From contig JBFXGM010000019.1 in NCBI GenBank assembly GCA_050178015.1, positions 30,898 to 94,897 on the forward strand: a stretch of DNA of 64,000 nt, given 5' to 3'. Origin of the DNA: Gaoshiqia sp050178015 (GTDB lineage Bacteria; Bacteroidota; Bacteroidia; Bacteroidales; Prolixibacteraceae). The translations under genes and the position numbers were made by a program. Positions 24,441 through 32,252 of this stretch are shown piece by piece. A model generated the notes under the pieces. That model had not been told where the DNA came from. It was given only the letters and a program-made list of their open reading frames with translations, and made no database searches. How positions within the stretch are numbered: the stretch's first letter is position 1; the number at the start of each line of letters is the position of its first letter.

Positions 24441-27400
24441 ATGCAAACGAATCAGACCGTTCGGATTTTACTGGCAGAAGATGTGCTTACGGATGCCGAA
24501 ATTGTTAAACGGGAAATACTGAAATTTTTACCGCAAGCTGTTTTCGAATGGGTGCAAACAGGGGAGGACTTTCAGCAAGCCTTGGGGCAATTCAAACCCG
24601 ACCTCATTCTTTCGGACTACAATATGCCGGCCTTTACCGGGCTGGATGCACTGAAGATCACCTTGGATGTGTGCCCGGACATTCCGTTGATCATTGTCAC
24701 CGGCTCCATCAACGAAGAAACAGCCGTTGATTGCATCAAAGCAGGGGCGGTGGATTACGTGTTGAAAGAATCCTTAAAACGGCTGGGGCCTGCCGTTATG
24801 CAGGCGTTGGACCAGAAAGAGGTGAAAGTGCAACGGCTACTGGCCGAAGAACGACTGAGGGAAAGCGAGGAGCGCTTCCGGCGGCTGGCCGAGAATGCGC
24901 AGGACATGATATACCGCTTCGAATTGTTCCCGCACATTCAATGTACTTACATGAGCCCGGCTTCGCTGCACATTACCGGTTATGCTCCGGAGGAGTATTA
25001 TGCCGACCCGGATCTGGTGTTTAAATACGTTCATCCCGAAGATATGCCGGTGCTGAAAAGAATGATTTTCGAAGAAGAAAACATCCGCACCCCCATTACC
25101 TTGCGGTATATCCGGAAAGATGGTGCCCTGATCTGGAAAGAGCAGCGCAATATTCCTATTTTCGATGACACCGGAAAGCTGGTAGCCATGGAAGGCATTG
25201 CCCGCGATGTGACACAGCAAAAACAGAACGAGCAAAAACTCTTGCAAAGCGACCGGGTGTTCAACTATTCGGTGGATATGTTTTGTGTTGCCGGTTTCGA
25301 TGGTTATTTTAAGGTGCTTAACCCGGCCTGGGAGCGCACCTTAGGTTGGAGTATCGCAGAGCTTCTTTCGAAACCCTGGAATGAATTTGTTCATCCTGAT
25401 GACAGGGAAAAAACCAAAAATATAAAAGCTGTAATTGTTGAGGGAAATGAAGTTTTCCGCTTCGAAAACCGCTATCTATGTAAGGATGGATCGATTAAAT
25501 GGCTTTCGTGGAATGTTTATCCTTTTTCGAAGGAGAATATAATGATTGGTGCAACCCGCGATATTACTGCCAATAAGGAAGCTGAGGAAAAGCTGCGCGA
25601 AAGCGAGGAAAGGTACCGTTCGTTTGTTGAAAACAGTTTGGATGCCATTTTGCTGACCAAGCCAACCGGGGAAATCTTATCGGCAAACCCGGCTGCCTGT
25701 AAAATGTTTGGAATGGCAGAGGACGAAATTCTTGATTCCGGGCGTGGAGGGATTGTTGACCTGTCTGACCCCAGGTTGTCAGTTCTGCTAAAACAGCGGG
25801 AAGAACTTGGGAAAGCAGAAGGAGAACTTTACTTTAAGCGAAAAGATGGTTCCCGCTTTCTCTGCGAAATTACCTCGGCTCTTTTTCGTGATAGTACGGG
25901 TGAAACAAAGACCAGTATGATTATCCGCGACATCACCGAGCGAAAAAAGCAGGAAGAAGCCTTGCGCGAAAATGAGGAGAAATTCCGGTCGTTGTTTAAC
26001 GATCACTCGGCGATCAAGTTATTAATCAATCCGGATAGTAAAAATATAGAGGACGCCAATAAGGCTGCTGCCGATTTTTACGGTTATCCGGTTGAGGAGC
26101 TCAAACGGATGAAAATCACCGACATTAATATGCTTTCTGAGGAAAAGTTAAATGCCCAAATGCAGCGGGCGCTTTCTGTCCGGAATATTTCATTTGAATT
26201 TAAACACCGAAAAGCCGATGGTTCTGTTTGCGATGTGGAAGTGTTTAGCAGCAAGGTGACTGTTGGAGGAAAGTTGTATTTACATTCCATCATTCACGAT
26301 ATTACAGAGAAAAAAAGAAATGAACGGCAGTTGCGCCTGTTGAACCGGGCCGTAGAACAAAGCCCGGTAACCATGTTTATTACCGATAAGGCAGGATGTA
26401 TTGAATATGTTAATCCCACGTTTACCCGGATCACCGGTTACACGCAGGATGAAATCACGGGGAAAAAGGCAAACGTATTGAAATCAGGTATTCATACTGC
26501 CGCTTTTTATAAAGAACTTTGGGATACCATCCTCTCAGGAAAGGATTGGAAAGGCGAATTGCAAAATAAGAAGAAGGACGGGACCTTGTATTGGGTTAGC
26601 GTTGTTATTTCTCCCATCTTTAACAATGAAGGGGAAATTACCCACTTTGTGACGGTTCGCGAGGATATTACGGATAGGAAGAAGATGATCGAGGACTTGT
26701 TTGCAGCCAAGGAGAAAGCCGAAGAAAGCGACCGGTTGAAATCGGCCTTTCTGGCCAATATGAGCCACGAGATCCGCACGCCGATGAACAGCATCATCGG
26801 CTTTCTGGACCTGCTGCAGGAGCCTGAGCTGGAGGATGAATTACGCGAAGATTACCTGCAAATTGTGCAGGAAAGCAGCGACCGCCTGCTCAATACCATC
26901 AACGATATCATCGAAATTTCCAAAATAGAAGCCGGCCATATCGAAGTAAAAGAAGAATCGGTACAAGTCAACGGGGTGTTGAATTATTTCTATGAATTTT
27001 TTAAGCCGGAGGCTTGGCGAAATGGTCTGGAGCTGCGGGTGGTCAACCTCTTGCCGGAAGATGCGCAAATCAAAACCGATAAAAATAAACTGGAATCGAT
27101 CTTGGGCAACCTGATGAAGAATGCCATCAAATTCACGGCAAATGGTTTTGTCGAGCTGGGCTGTCAACCGGACAACGGGCAGCTGGTTTTTTATGTGAAA
27201 GACAGTGGGATAGGCATTGCTCCCAACCGACTGGAAGCCATTTTCGATCGCTTCACGCAAGCGGACCTGAAACTGAACCGGACTTATGAAGGATCCGGCC
27301 TTGGGCTTTCCATCTGCAAATCGTACGCCGAACTGTTAAAGGGCCGCATTTGGGTGGAATCGGAAGTAGGGCAGGGAAGTACGTTTTTTGTTTCCATTCC

Positions 27401-27833
27401 GGTTGACGTTCAATCTGAGATAAATCAGCAAACACCGGAAGCTGTGGCTGAAGCTGTGGCCGATGAACAACCAGAGGCAGTGATTCTGATAGCCGAAGAT
27501 GACCAGGCCAGCTACTATTACCTGGAGGTGGTGTTGGCCAAGCAAAATTATCAGCTGATCCGTGCCAGGAACGGGGAGGAAGCGATTCAGCTGGTGCAGC
27601 AGCATCCCGAAATCCAACTTGTACTGATGGACATAAAAATGCCGGTGATGGACGGCTACGAGGCCACACGGCAGATCAGGCAGTTCAACACTCGCGTGCC
27701 GATAATTGCCCAAACCGCCTTCGCGCTGTCAGGCGACCGCGAACGGACCGAGCAATGCGGCTTTACGGATTATTTGGCCAAGCCCATCAAGGCAGCCGAT
27801 CTGGTGGCGCTGATTGAAAGATATACCTTATAG
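24441..27833 (+). CDS. Hybrid histidine kinase (REC-5xPAS-HisKA-HATPase-REC)
   Basis: 1130 residues with no membrane segment. Domain order: receiver (1-125, Asp59 in LILSDYNMPAF), five PAS/PAC units (about 145-755), HisKA with His776 in FLANMSHEIRTPMNSI, HATPase (GNLMKNAIKFTANG, VKDSGIGIAPNRL, GSGLGLSICKS), and a second receiver (about 1010-1130, Asp1064 in VLMDIKMPVMDGYEA). Receiver domains at both ends suggest a phosphorelay node; the single-receiver protein 45 bp upstream is the natural partner. Output domains are absent in this stretch, so the final target is unknown. Confidence 0.93.
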   Translation: MQTNQTVRILLAEDVLTDAEIVKREILKFLPQAVFEWVQTGEDFQQALGQFKPDLILSDYNMPAFTGLDALKITLDVCPDIPLIIVTGSINEETAVDCIKAGAVDYVLKESLKRLGPAVMQALDQKEVKVQRLLAEERLRESEERFRRLAENAQDMIYRFELFPHIQCTYMSPASLHITGYAPEEYYADPDLVFKYVHPEDMPVLKRMIFEEENIRTPITLRYIRKDGALIWKEQRNIPIFDDTGKLVAMEGIARDVTQQKQNEQKLLQSDRVFNYSVDMFCVAGFDGYFKVLNPAWERTLGWSIAELLSKPWNEFVHPDDREKTKNIKAVIVEGNEVFRFENRYLCKDGSIKWLSWNVYPFSKENIMIGATRDITANKEAEEKLRESEERYRSFVENSLDAILLTKPTGEILSANPAACKMFGMAEDEILDSGRGGIVDLSDPRLSVLLKQREELGKAEGELYFKRKDGSRFLCEITSALFRDSTGETKTSMIIRDITERKKQEEALRENEEKFRSLFNDHSAIKLLINPDSKNIEDANKAAADFYGYPVEELKRMKITDINMLSEEKLNAQMQRALSVRNISFEFKHRKADGSVCDVEVFSSKVTVGGKLYLHSIIHDITEKKRNERQLRLLNRAVEQSPVTMFITDKAGCIEYVNPTFTRITGYTQDEITGKKANVLKSGIHTAAFYKELWDTILSGKDWKGELQNKKKDGTLYWVSVVISPIFNNEGEITHFVTVREDITDRKKMIEDLFAAKEKAEESDRLKSAFLANMSHEIRTPMNSIIGFLDLLQEPELEDELREDYLQIVQESSDRLLNTINDIIEISKIEAGHIEVKEESVQVNGVLNYFYEFFKPEAWRNGLELRVVNLLPEDAQIKTDKNKLESILGNLMKNAIKFTANGFVELGCQPDNGQLVFYVKDSGIGIAPNRLEAIFDRFTQADLKLNRTYEGSGLGLSICKSYAELLKGRIWVESEVGQGSTFFVSIPVDVQSEINQQTPEAVAEAVADEQPEAVILIAEDDQASYYYLEVVLAKQNYQLIRARNGEEAIQLVQQHPEIQLVLMDIKMPVMDGYEATRQIRQFNTRVPIIAQTAFALSGDRERTEQCGFTDYLAKPIKAADLVALIERYTL

Positions 27834-28016
27834 GACATGGAATTAATCGATCCGGCTTCTGCCGGAAACGCCTCAGACATCAGACGCTTTTGACGAAGGT
27901 GCGCATTGAAAGGGTGAACCTGGTTTAAAGGTAATTTTCCTGGCTCTTTGATTGGCTGGAGACAACGAATGCCAGCAAATGGCAACCTTTTTGCTTAGCC
28001 CGCCGGGAGTGCCGAG

Positions 28017-28292
28017 CTACTCTACCCGTGCTTTCAGGCTGACCAATTTTCGACCGGCCAACTGTCCGGCAAAAAAGGCGCCCATCAAAATGGGGTAGGT
28101 GTAAGCTGCAAAGCCAATATCAGAGCTCAATCGTAAAACAATGACCAGCGGAACCGGCAGGTGAATATACACCCACCACATCCGGGTAAACTTTTTATGC
28201 CGGCTGCGCAGCGCCCCAAAGGGGATGTTCATTAAAAAAACCAATAAGGCGATCAGAGCAAGTTCCATGTATAACGGGTTTATCGGGGGCAA
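28017..28292 (-). CDS. Small membrane protein of unknown function
   Basis: 91 residues with about three hydrophobic helices (ALIALLVFLMNIPFGALR, WWVYIHLPVPLVIVLRL, AAYTYPILMGAFFAGQLAG). The sequence resembles conserved small membrane proteins annotated only as hypothetical in many bacteria. I know of no defined function. It is in a minus-strand pair with the zinc-ribbon-like gene, 75 bp away. The conserved MNIPFG stretch and YPILMGAFF block make a real gene likely. Confidence 0.65.
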   Translation of the reverse strand: MPPINPLYMELALIALLVFLMNIPFGALRSRHKKFTRMWWVYIHLPVPLVIVLRLSSDIGFAAYTYPILMGAFFAGQLAGRKLVSLKARVE

Positions 28293-28367
28293 GTTTAGGG
28301 ATAATCGAGGGGACGAACAAATTGGGCCGGTTGATTTATGTCAACTTTCGTCAGCTGGTGCCGGAGC

Positions 28368-28781
28368 TCAATTCCATAAGACCAACTCTTTTTCTTTTTT
28401 GAATTGTTGGCTTTTGCATTTTGGGCAAATGGCATACTTCAGGCGGAGGATATTTGTGTGTTTCAGGCTGGTTTGACAGTTTGAGCAGCGGAAACGTGTT
28501 TTGTGCAATACTTTCCCATCGCTGATCAACTGCACGAAAAGTTTATCCGAGATTTGCAGACAATGACGGCAGCGGTAAATGCGGTACTCCATTTTTAACT
28601 CTAAATCAGGATACTGTTGCGAAAGCTTAACAATTTTTTGATGTGTCCGGTAGTGTAAGCTCACGGGGTGGGAGAGCAGATAGTCTTTTGCCGGCTGGTC
28701 ATGTACCATAAAGCCCCAGCCTTCATACAGCTTTTGGCGGTGGTGACAGGATTGACAGGTGAAAGTGTAGGAATACCCCAT
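28368..28781 (-). CDS. Cysteine-pair (zinc-ribbon-like) protein of unknown function
   Basis: 137 residues with four C-x2-C pairs: CQSC near the N-terminus, CRHC in the middle, then CSNC and CPKC near the C-terminus. Pairing of the first with the second and the third with the fourth would form two zinc ribbons. The N-terminal MGYSYTFTCQSCHHRQKLYEGWGF is typical of Bacteroidota proteins annotated as hypothetical. No catalytic motif is seen, and the gene is isolated from pathway partners. A nucleic-acid-binding or scaffold role is possible but only a guess. Confidence 0.7.
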   Translation of the reverse strand: MGYSYTFTCQSCHHRQKLYEGWGFMVHDQPAKDYLLSHPVSLHYRTHQKIVKLSQQYPDLELKMEYRIYRCRHCLQISDKLFVQLISDGKVLHKTRFRCSNCQTSLKHTNILRLKYAICPKCKSQQFKKEKELVLWN

Positions 28782-28880
28782 GTTGGTTGAATATGTAATT
28801 GAAAGTTACGGATTTTACCTCAATATGTGTGTTTGTTTTGGCCGATTTAGTCAGCATACCTTTTTCTTGGAAAATAAAAT

Positions 28881-28888
28881 TACCTTTG
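28881..28888 (+). promoter_or_regulatory. Candidate -7 box upstream of the DEAD-box helicase
   Basis: TACCTTTG fits TAnnTTTG and is followed by CA, a common start context in Bacteroidota. It would give a leader of about 110 nt before the helicase start at 29003. Long leaders are frequent for cold-inducible RNA helicases. No good -33 element is visible. Confidence 0.45.
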
Positions 28889-29002
28889 CACCTCGATTTT
28901 CGCATGGATGGCAAAGGGGTGTATTGAAAAGTAAATTTTATTGTCATCAGTGCTTATTGGATCAGAAGAACGGTGTTGTTCTTCGCATAATAATTTACGA
29001 CG

Positions 29003-30697
29003 ATGACATTTGAAGAAACGGGTTTGAAGCCCGAACTGCTCAGCGCCATTTCAGAAATGGGCTTTGAGCAACCTACGCCTATCCAGGAAAAAACCATTCC
29101 ACATCTTTTAAACAACAACAACGACCTGGTAGCCCTGGCCCAAACGGGTACGGGTAAAACTGCAGCTTTCGGTTTGCCGCTGCTGCATAATGTTGATACC
29201 AAGTCGAAAGCCGTTCAGGCATTGGTGTTGTGTCCAACGCGCGAGCTCTGTTTGCAGATTACCCGCGACCTGGAAGCCTTTTCGAAAAACATCCGCGGCT
29301 TTAAAAACATTGCGGTGTACGGTGGTGCCGATATTGGCAAACAAATCCGCGAACTGCGCGATGGTGGCCAGATTGTGGTGGGAACCCCGGGTCGTGTACA
29401 CGACCTGATCCGCCGGAAAGTGCTGAATGTTGGCCAAATTAAGTGGCTGGTGCTCGATGAGGCGGATGAGATGCTGACGATGGGTTTTAAGGAAGAAATG
29501 GACGCCATTTTGGCTGAAACGCCAGCCGTGAAGCAAACCTTGCTGTTTTCGGCCACCATGCCCAAGGAAATTGCAGAAATGACCCGTAAGTATTTGCATA
29601 ACCCCGAAGAGCTTTCGGTGGGAAAACGCAACTCGGGCGCCGAAAACGTGGAGCATCATTACTATGTGGTGCATGCAAAAGACAAATACGCTACCCTGAA
29701 ACGTATTGCCGACAACTATCCGAACTGCTACGCGATTGTTTTCTGCCGCACACGGATGGAAACACGCGAAGTGGCCGAGAAATTCATGGCCGACGGTTAT
29801 AATGCCGATGCTTTGCACGGCGACTTGTCGCAGGCACAGCGCGACCAGGTGATGAGCCGTTTCCGTTCGCGCAACCTGCAAATGCTGGTAGCTACCGATG
29901 TGGCCGCCCGCGGGTTGGATGTGAACGATCTGAGCCATGTGATCAACTATAGTTTGCCCGACGATCCGGAGGTATATATTCACCGTAGCGGGCGTACCGG
30001 ACGCGCCGGGAAGAGCGGTATTTCGGTTTCGATTGTACACATGCGCGAAACCGGCAAGCTGCGCCAGATCGAAAACGTATCGAACAAGCGCTTTTCGCGC
30101 AAAATGGTACCCGGTGGCGAAGAAATTTGCGAAGTACAGCTGATGCATATGATCGACAAAGTGGTACAGGTGGAAGTGAACGATTCGCGCATTGATCCGT
30201 ATCTGCCGGCTATCATGGAAAAATTTGCCGGCCTGAGCAGCGAAGATATTCTGAAACGTTTTGTGTCGGCCGAGTTTAACCGCTTCCTGTCGTATTACAA
30301 AAATGCCCCCGACCTGAATGTGCAGGAAAAGGAGAAAAAAGGCTTCGAGAAACGCGGAAGCGACCGGGGCCGGGTTACTTTCTCCCGCTTGTTTGTCAAT
30401 GCCGGGAAAAAGCAAAACCTGAATGCCTCACGCCTGCTGGGCTTGATCAATGATCAGTTGAAAAAGAAAAATATTGAAATTGGTAAAATTGACATTCAGC
30501 GTAAATTCTCCTTTTTTGAGATTGACAGCCGGTACGATGATGAGCTGATTAAAGCAGCAAGCCGGGCTTCGCTGGATGGCCATCCGCTGAAAATTGACCG
30601 GGTTACCGGTTCGGAATGGGTAGCCCAACCGCGCGAAAAAGGAAGAAGTCGCGAGGGTTCCTTCGCTGGTGGAAGAAAGAGATCAGTAAAAAGATAA
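29003..30697 (+). CDS. DEAD-box ATP-dependent RNA helicase with DbpA-type C-terminus
   Basis: 564 residues. All helicase motifs are present: Q-motif GFEQPTPIQEKTIP, motif I AQTGTGKT, PTREL, GTPGR, DEAD, SAT, then the second RecA lobe with ATDVAARGLDV and HRSGRTGRAG. The C-terminal part (about 440-545: VTFSRLFVNAGKKQNLNASR, IGKIDIQRKFSFFEID) is the DbpA RNA-binding domain, which in DbpA directs the enzyme to 23S rRNA; a basic tail follows. A role in ribosome assembly or RNA decay at low temperature is likely. The gene is monocistronic, ending at a strong terminator. Confidence 0.95.
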   Translation: MTFEETGLKPELLSAISEMGFEQPTPIQEKTIPHLLNNNNDLVALAQTGTGKTAAFGLPLLHNVDTKSKAVQALVLCPTRELCLQITRDLEAFSKNIRGFKNIAVYGGADIGKQIRELRDGGQIVVGTPGRVHDLIRRKVLNVGQIKWLVLDEADEMLTMGFKEEMDAILAETPAVKQTLLFSATMPKEIAEMTRKYLHNPEELSVGKRNSGAENVEHHYYVVHAKDKYATLKRIADNYPNCYAIVFCRTRMETREVAEKFMADGYNADALHGDLSQAQRDQVMSRFRSRNLQMLVATDVAARGLDVNDLSHVINYSLPDDPEVYIHRSGRTGRAGKSGISVSIVHMRETGKLRQIENVSNKRFSRKMVPGGEEICEVQLMHMIDKVVQVEVNDSRIDPYLPAIMEKFAGLSSEDILKRFVSAEFNRFLSYYKNAPDLNVQEKEKKGFEKRGSDRGRVTFSRLFVNAGKKQNLNASRLLGLINDQLKKKNIEIGKIDIQRKFSFFEIDSRYDDELIKAASRASLDGHPLKIDRVTGSEWVAQPREKGRSREGSFAGGRKRSVKR

Positions 30698-30749
30698 AAG
30701 CAAGGGTGCTATTGTGCACCTGAAACGGGAAACCGTTGATGAATCTGGG

Positions 30750-30812
30750 AAACCGTTGAAAACAAGTGGTGGTCGGTCGAACGATCACACGTTGTTTTCA
30801 ACGGTTTTTTTT
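30750..30812 (+). terminator. Rho-independent terminator after the DEAD-box gene
   Basis: A perfect 16-bp stem (30750-30765 with 30792-30807) and a 26-nt loop run into an uninterrupted T tract to 30812. It stands about 50 bp after the helicase stop. The AAACCGTTGA part of the left arm also occurs once more just upstream (30730-30739). Confidence 0.88.
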
Positions 30813-30825
30813 GTTGGTTTCTGCT

Positions 30826-30882
30826 ATTCACCTGGTGACTTCAAGTCACCAGGTGAATAAAACCACTCGTCACCTGGTGAAT
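30826..30882. repeat. Perfect 16-bp palindrome plus a third half-copy
   Basis: Arms 30826-30841 and 30843-30858 are perfect inverted copies around a single base. A further GTCACCTGGTGAATAAA copy stands at 30869-30885. It lies between the terminator of the plus-strand helicase and the stop of the minus-strand DUF1080 gene, and may be a terminator stem for the latter or a small repetitive element. Confidence 0.75.
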
Positions 30883-30899
30883 AAAGACGGCTGCTCAAT

Positions 30900-31688
30900 T
30901 TAGTTTGATGGCAACCGGTTTATTTTTTCTATCGAGATGTTGCGGATGAAAAATTCTCCGCCTTCGGATTGCAGCTGTATTTTCCCTTTTGAAAGTGGTG
31001 CGACCGTACCGTTGACCAATTTACCGGTGTTGCGGCATTCCATCACTTTCACGCCGTTTACGACATGGATGGCCGTGTTGCCAAAGCAGTACAGATCAAC
31101 TACGTTCCATTCGCCAAGCGGTTTTTCGGCATGCTGTTGTTTGCGGGCCATTTTACCGCCGTTTTGATCATTGCCAAAAGCCAGGGACTTCCCTGCTTGG
31201 TCGAATACCTTATTCTGTCCAACTTCGCTTACCGAAATTTCGGCATACGTATCGGCCATCATGTAGGCATCGCCCAGGTTTTCATGCATCAGTTGCAGCT
31301 CGATGGAGCTCATCCAGGTACCAATGCCTGCACCAAACGGCCCGTAGCTATGGTACAGCAGTCCGCTGTTTCGCGAGGTGTAAACGGCTTCACCCCATTT
31401 GTATTCAAGCCTGAAGTGATAGTTTTCGTATTCTTTTTTGGTGGCCAGCGAAGCGTTCACATCACCCGAAACGCGGATCAGTTTTTCTCCGTCCTTTTCC
31501 ACGACGGAAAAGGTACTTTCAGGCGCAGCTTTTAGTTTGAGGTCTTCAAATCCTTTCAGTGCGGTTCCGATAAATATGTCCCAGTTTTTCAGGTTTTTGC
31601 CGTTGAAGAGTGATTTCATAGGCTGAGCGCTGGCTGTACTGCCAATAGTCAGGGCCAGCAGAATAAAAAAGCAGATGGATTTTCTCAT
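30900..31688 (-). CDS. DUF1080 (3-keto-disaccharide hydrolase-like) secreted protein
   Basis: 262 residues with a cleavable signal peptide (cleavage near SAQP). The DUF1080 lectin-like jelly-roll is evident from SLFNGKNLKNWDIF, YENYHFRLEYKWGE, NSGLLYH, WMSSIELQLMHENLGDAYM, and the end GKIQLQSEGGEFFIRNISI. Members hydrolyse 3-keto-glycosides or bind sugars; catalytic residues are not well enough known to me to check here. No polysaccharide-utilisation genes surround it. It is transcribed alone on the minus strand. Confidence 0.92.
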   Translation of the reverse strand: MRKSICFFILLALTIGSTASAQPMKSLFNGKNLKNWDIFIGTALKGFEDLKLKAAPESTFSVVEKDGEKLIRVSGDVNASLATKKEYENYHFRLEYKWGEAVYTSRNSGLLYHSYGPFGAGIGTWMSSIELQLMHENLGDAYMMADTYAEISVSEVGQNKVFDQAGKSLAFGNDQNGGKMARKQQHAEKPLGEWNVVDLYCFGNTAIHVVNGVKVMECRNTGKLVNGTVAPLSKGKIQLQSEGGEFFIRNISIEKINRLPSN

Positions 31689-31707
31689 GTTGATGATCGG
31701 TTTAGGT

Positions 31708-31742
31708 AAAAAAAAACTGTCTCATAAAGATAAGACAGTTTT
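31708..31742 (-). terminator. Rho-independent terminator of the small HTH gene
   Basis: Read on the minus strand, a 10-bp stem (31742-31733 with 31722-31713) with a 10-nt loop is followed by a run of T (complement of the A run 31712-31708). It is 25 bp past the stop of the HTH gene at 31767. Confidence 0.75.
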
Positions 31743-31766
31743 CTGTGTATAAAACAGCGATTTACG

Positions 31767-32018
31767 TTAATGAATTTCAGCCAGTAATTGTTCTGCCCTT
31801 TCCAATATTTTTGTGTCATCCAGTAAGACAATCCCGCCATTGGGACCTGGTTCAATGTGTAAACCTACCGATCTTCCACGATCGTAATTGGCGCCCCCAA
31901 AATAATTCCTGACGGTTTCAACTTCTATATTAAACTCCTGCGCCAGTTGGCGGATGGTACCGTCAGGTAAGCTGTCTTTGATTTTGCGAAGCTCGTTGAA
32001 AGTGATTTTCCTCTCCAT
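31767..32018 (-). CDS. Small helix-turn-helix DNA-binding protein
   Basis: 83 residues. The first half reads ITFNELRKIKDSLPDGTIRQLAQEFNIEVETVRNYFGG, a helix-turn-helix with a recognition helix at VETVRNYFGG. The second half (HIEPGPNGGIVLLDDTKILERAEQLL) is a short conserved tail seen in Bacteroidota proteins annotated as DNA-binding. It is monocistronic, bounded by its own terminator, with a 234-bp AT-rich leader region upstream. Regulon unknown. Confidence 0.75.
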   Translation of the reverse strand: MERKITFNELRKIKDSLPDGTIRQLAQEFNIEVETVRNYFGGANYDRGRSVGLHIEPGPNGGIVLLDDTKILERAEQLLAEIH

Positions 32019-32252
32019 GGCAGTAAAATTTTATAGGTTATTAAATAATGATCTCTAAGTCCCTTAAAGTTAAAATTAATAATTTAATAACGTGTAAGAT
32101 ACGCAGGGATTGCATGCGGAGTTTGAAAATTAGGGTGGATTTTACCGGCTCATGTAACCTTTTTTATGAGCGGAAAGCTTCTTGTGGCGGGCATCTCGTG
32201 TCGGTAAGTTGGTGAGAGAGAGGAAGGATGTTAAAAAACATTTTAACATTTT

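Noticed and set aside
29108..30415. A 435-codon minus-strand frame opposite the DEAD-box gene
   Set aside because: Antisense shadow of a well-supported helicase; its His/Phe-rich sequence has no domain.
32228..32249. Terminator for the NagZ-fusion gene
   Set aside because: A 9-bp A/T-only stem with a 4-nt loop whose T run is on the plus strand, whereas the gene next to it ends on the minus strand.
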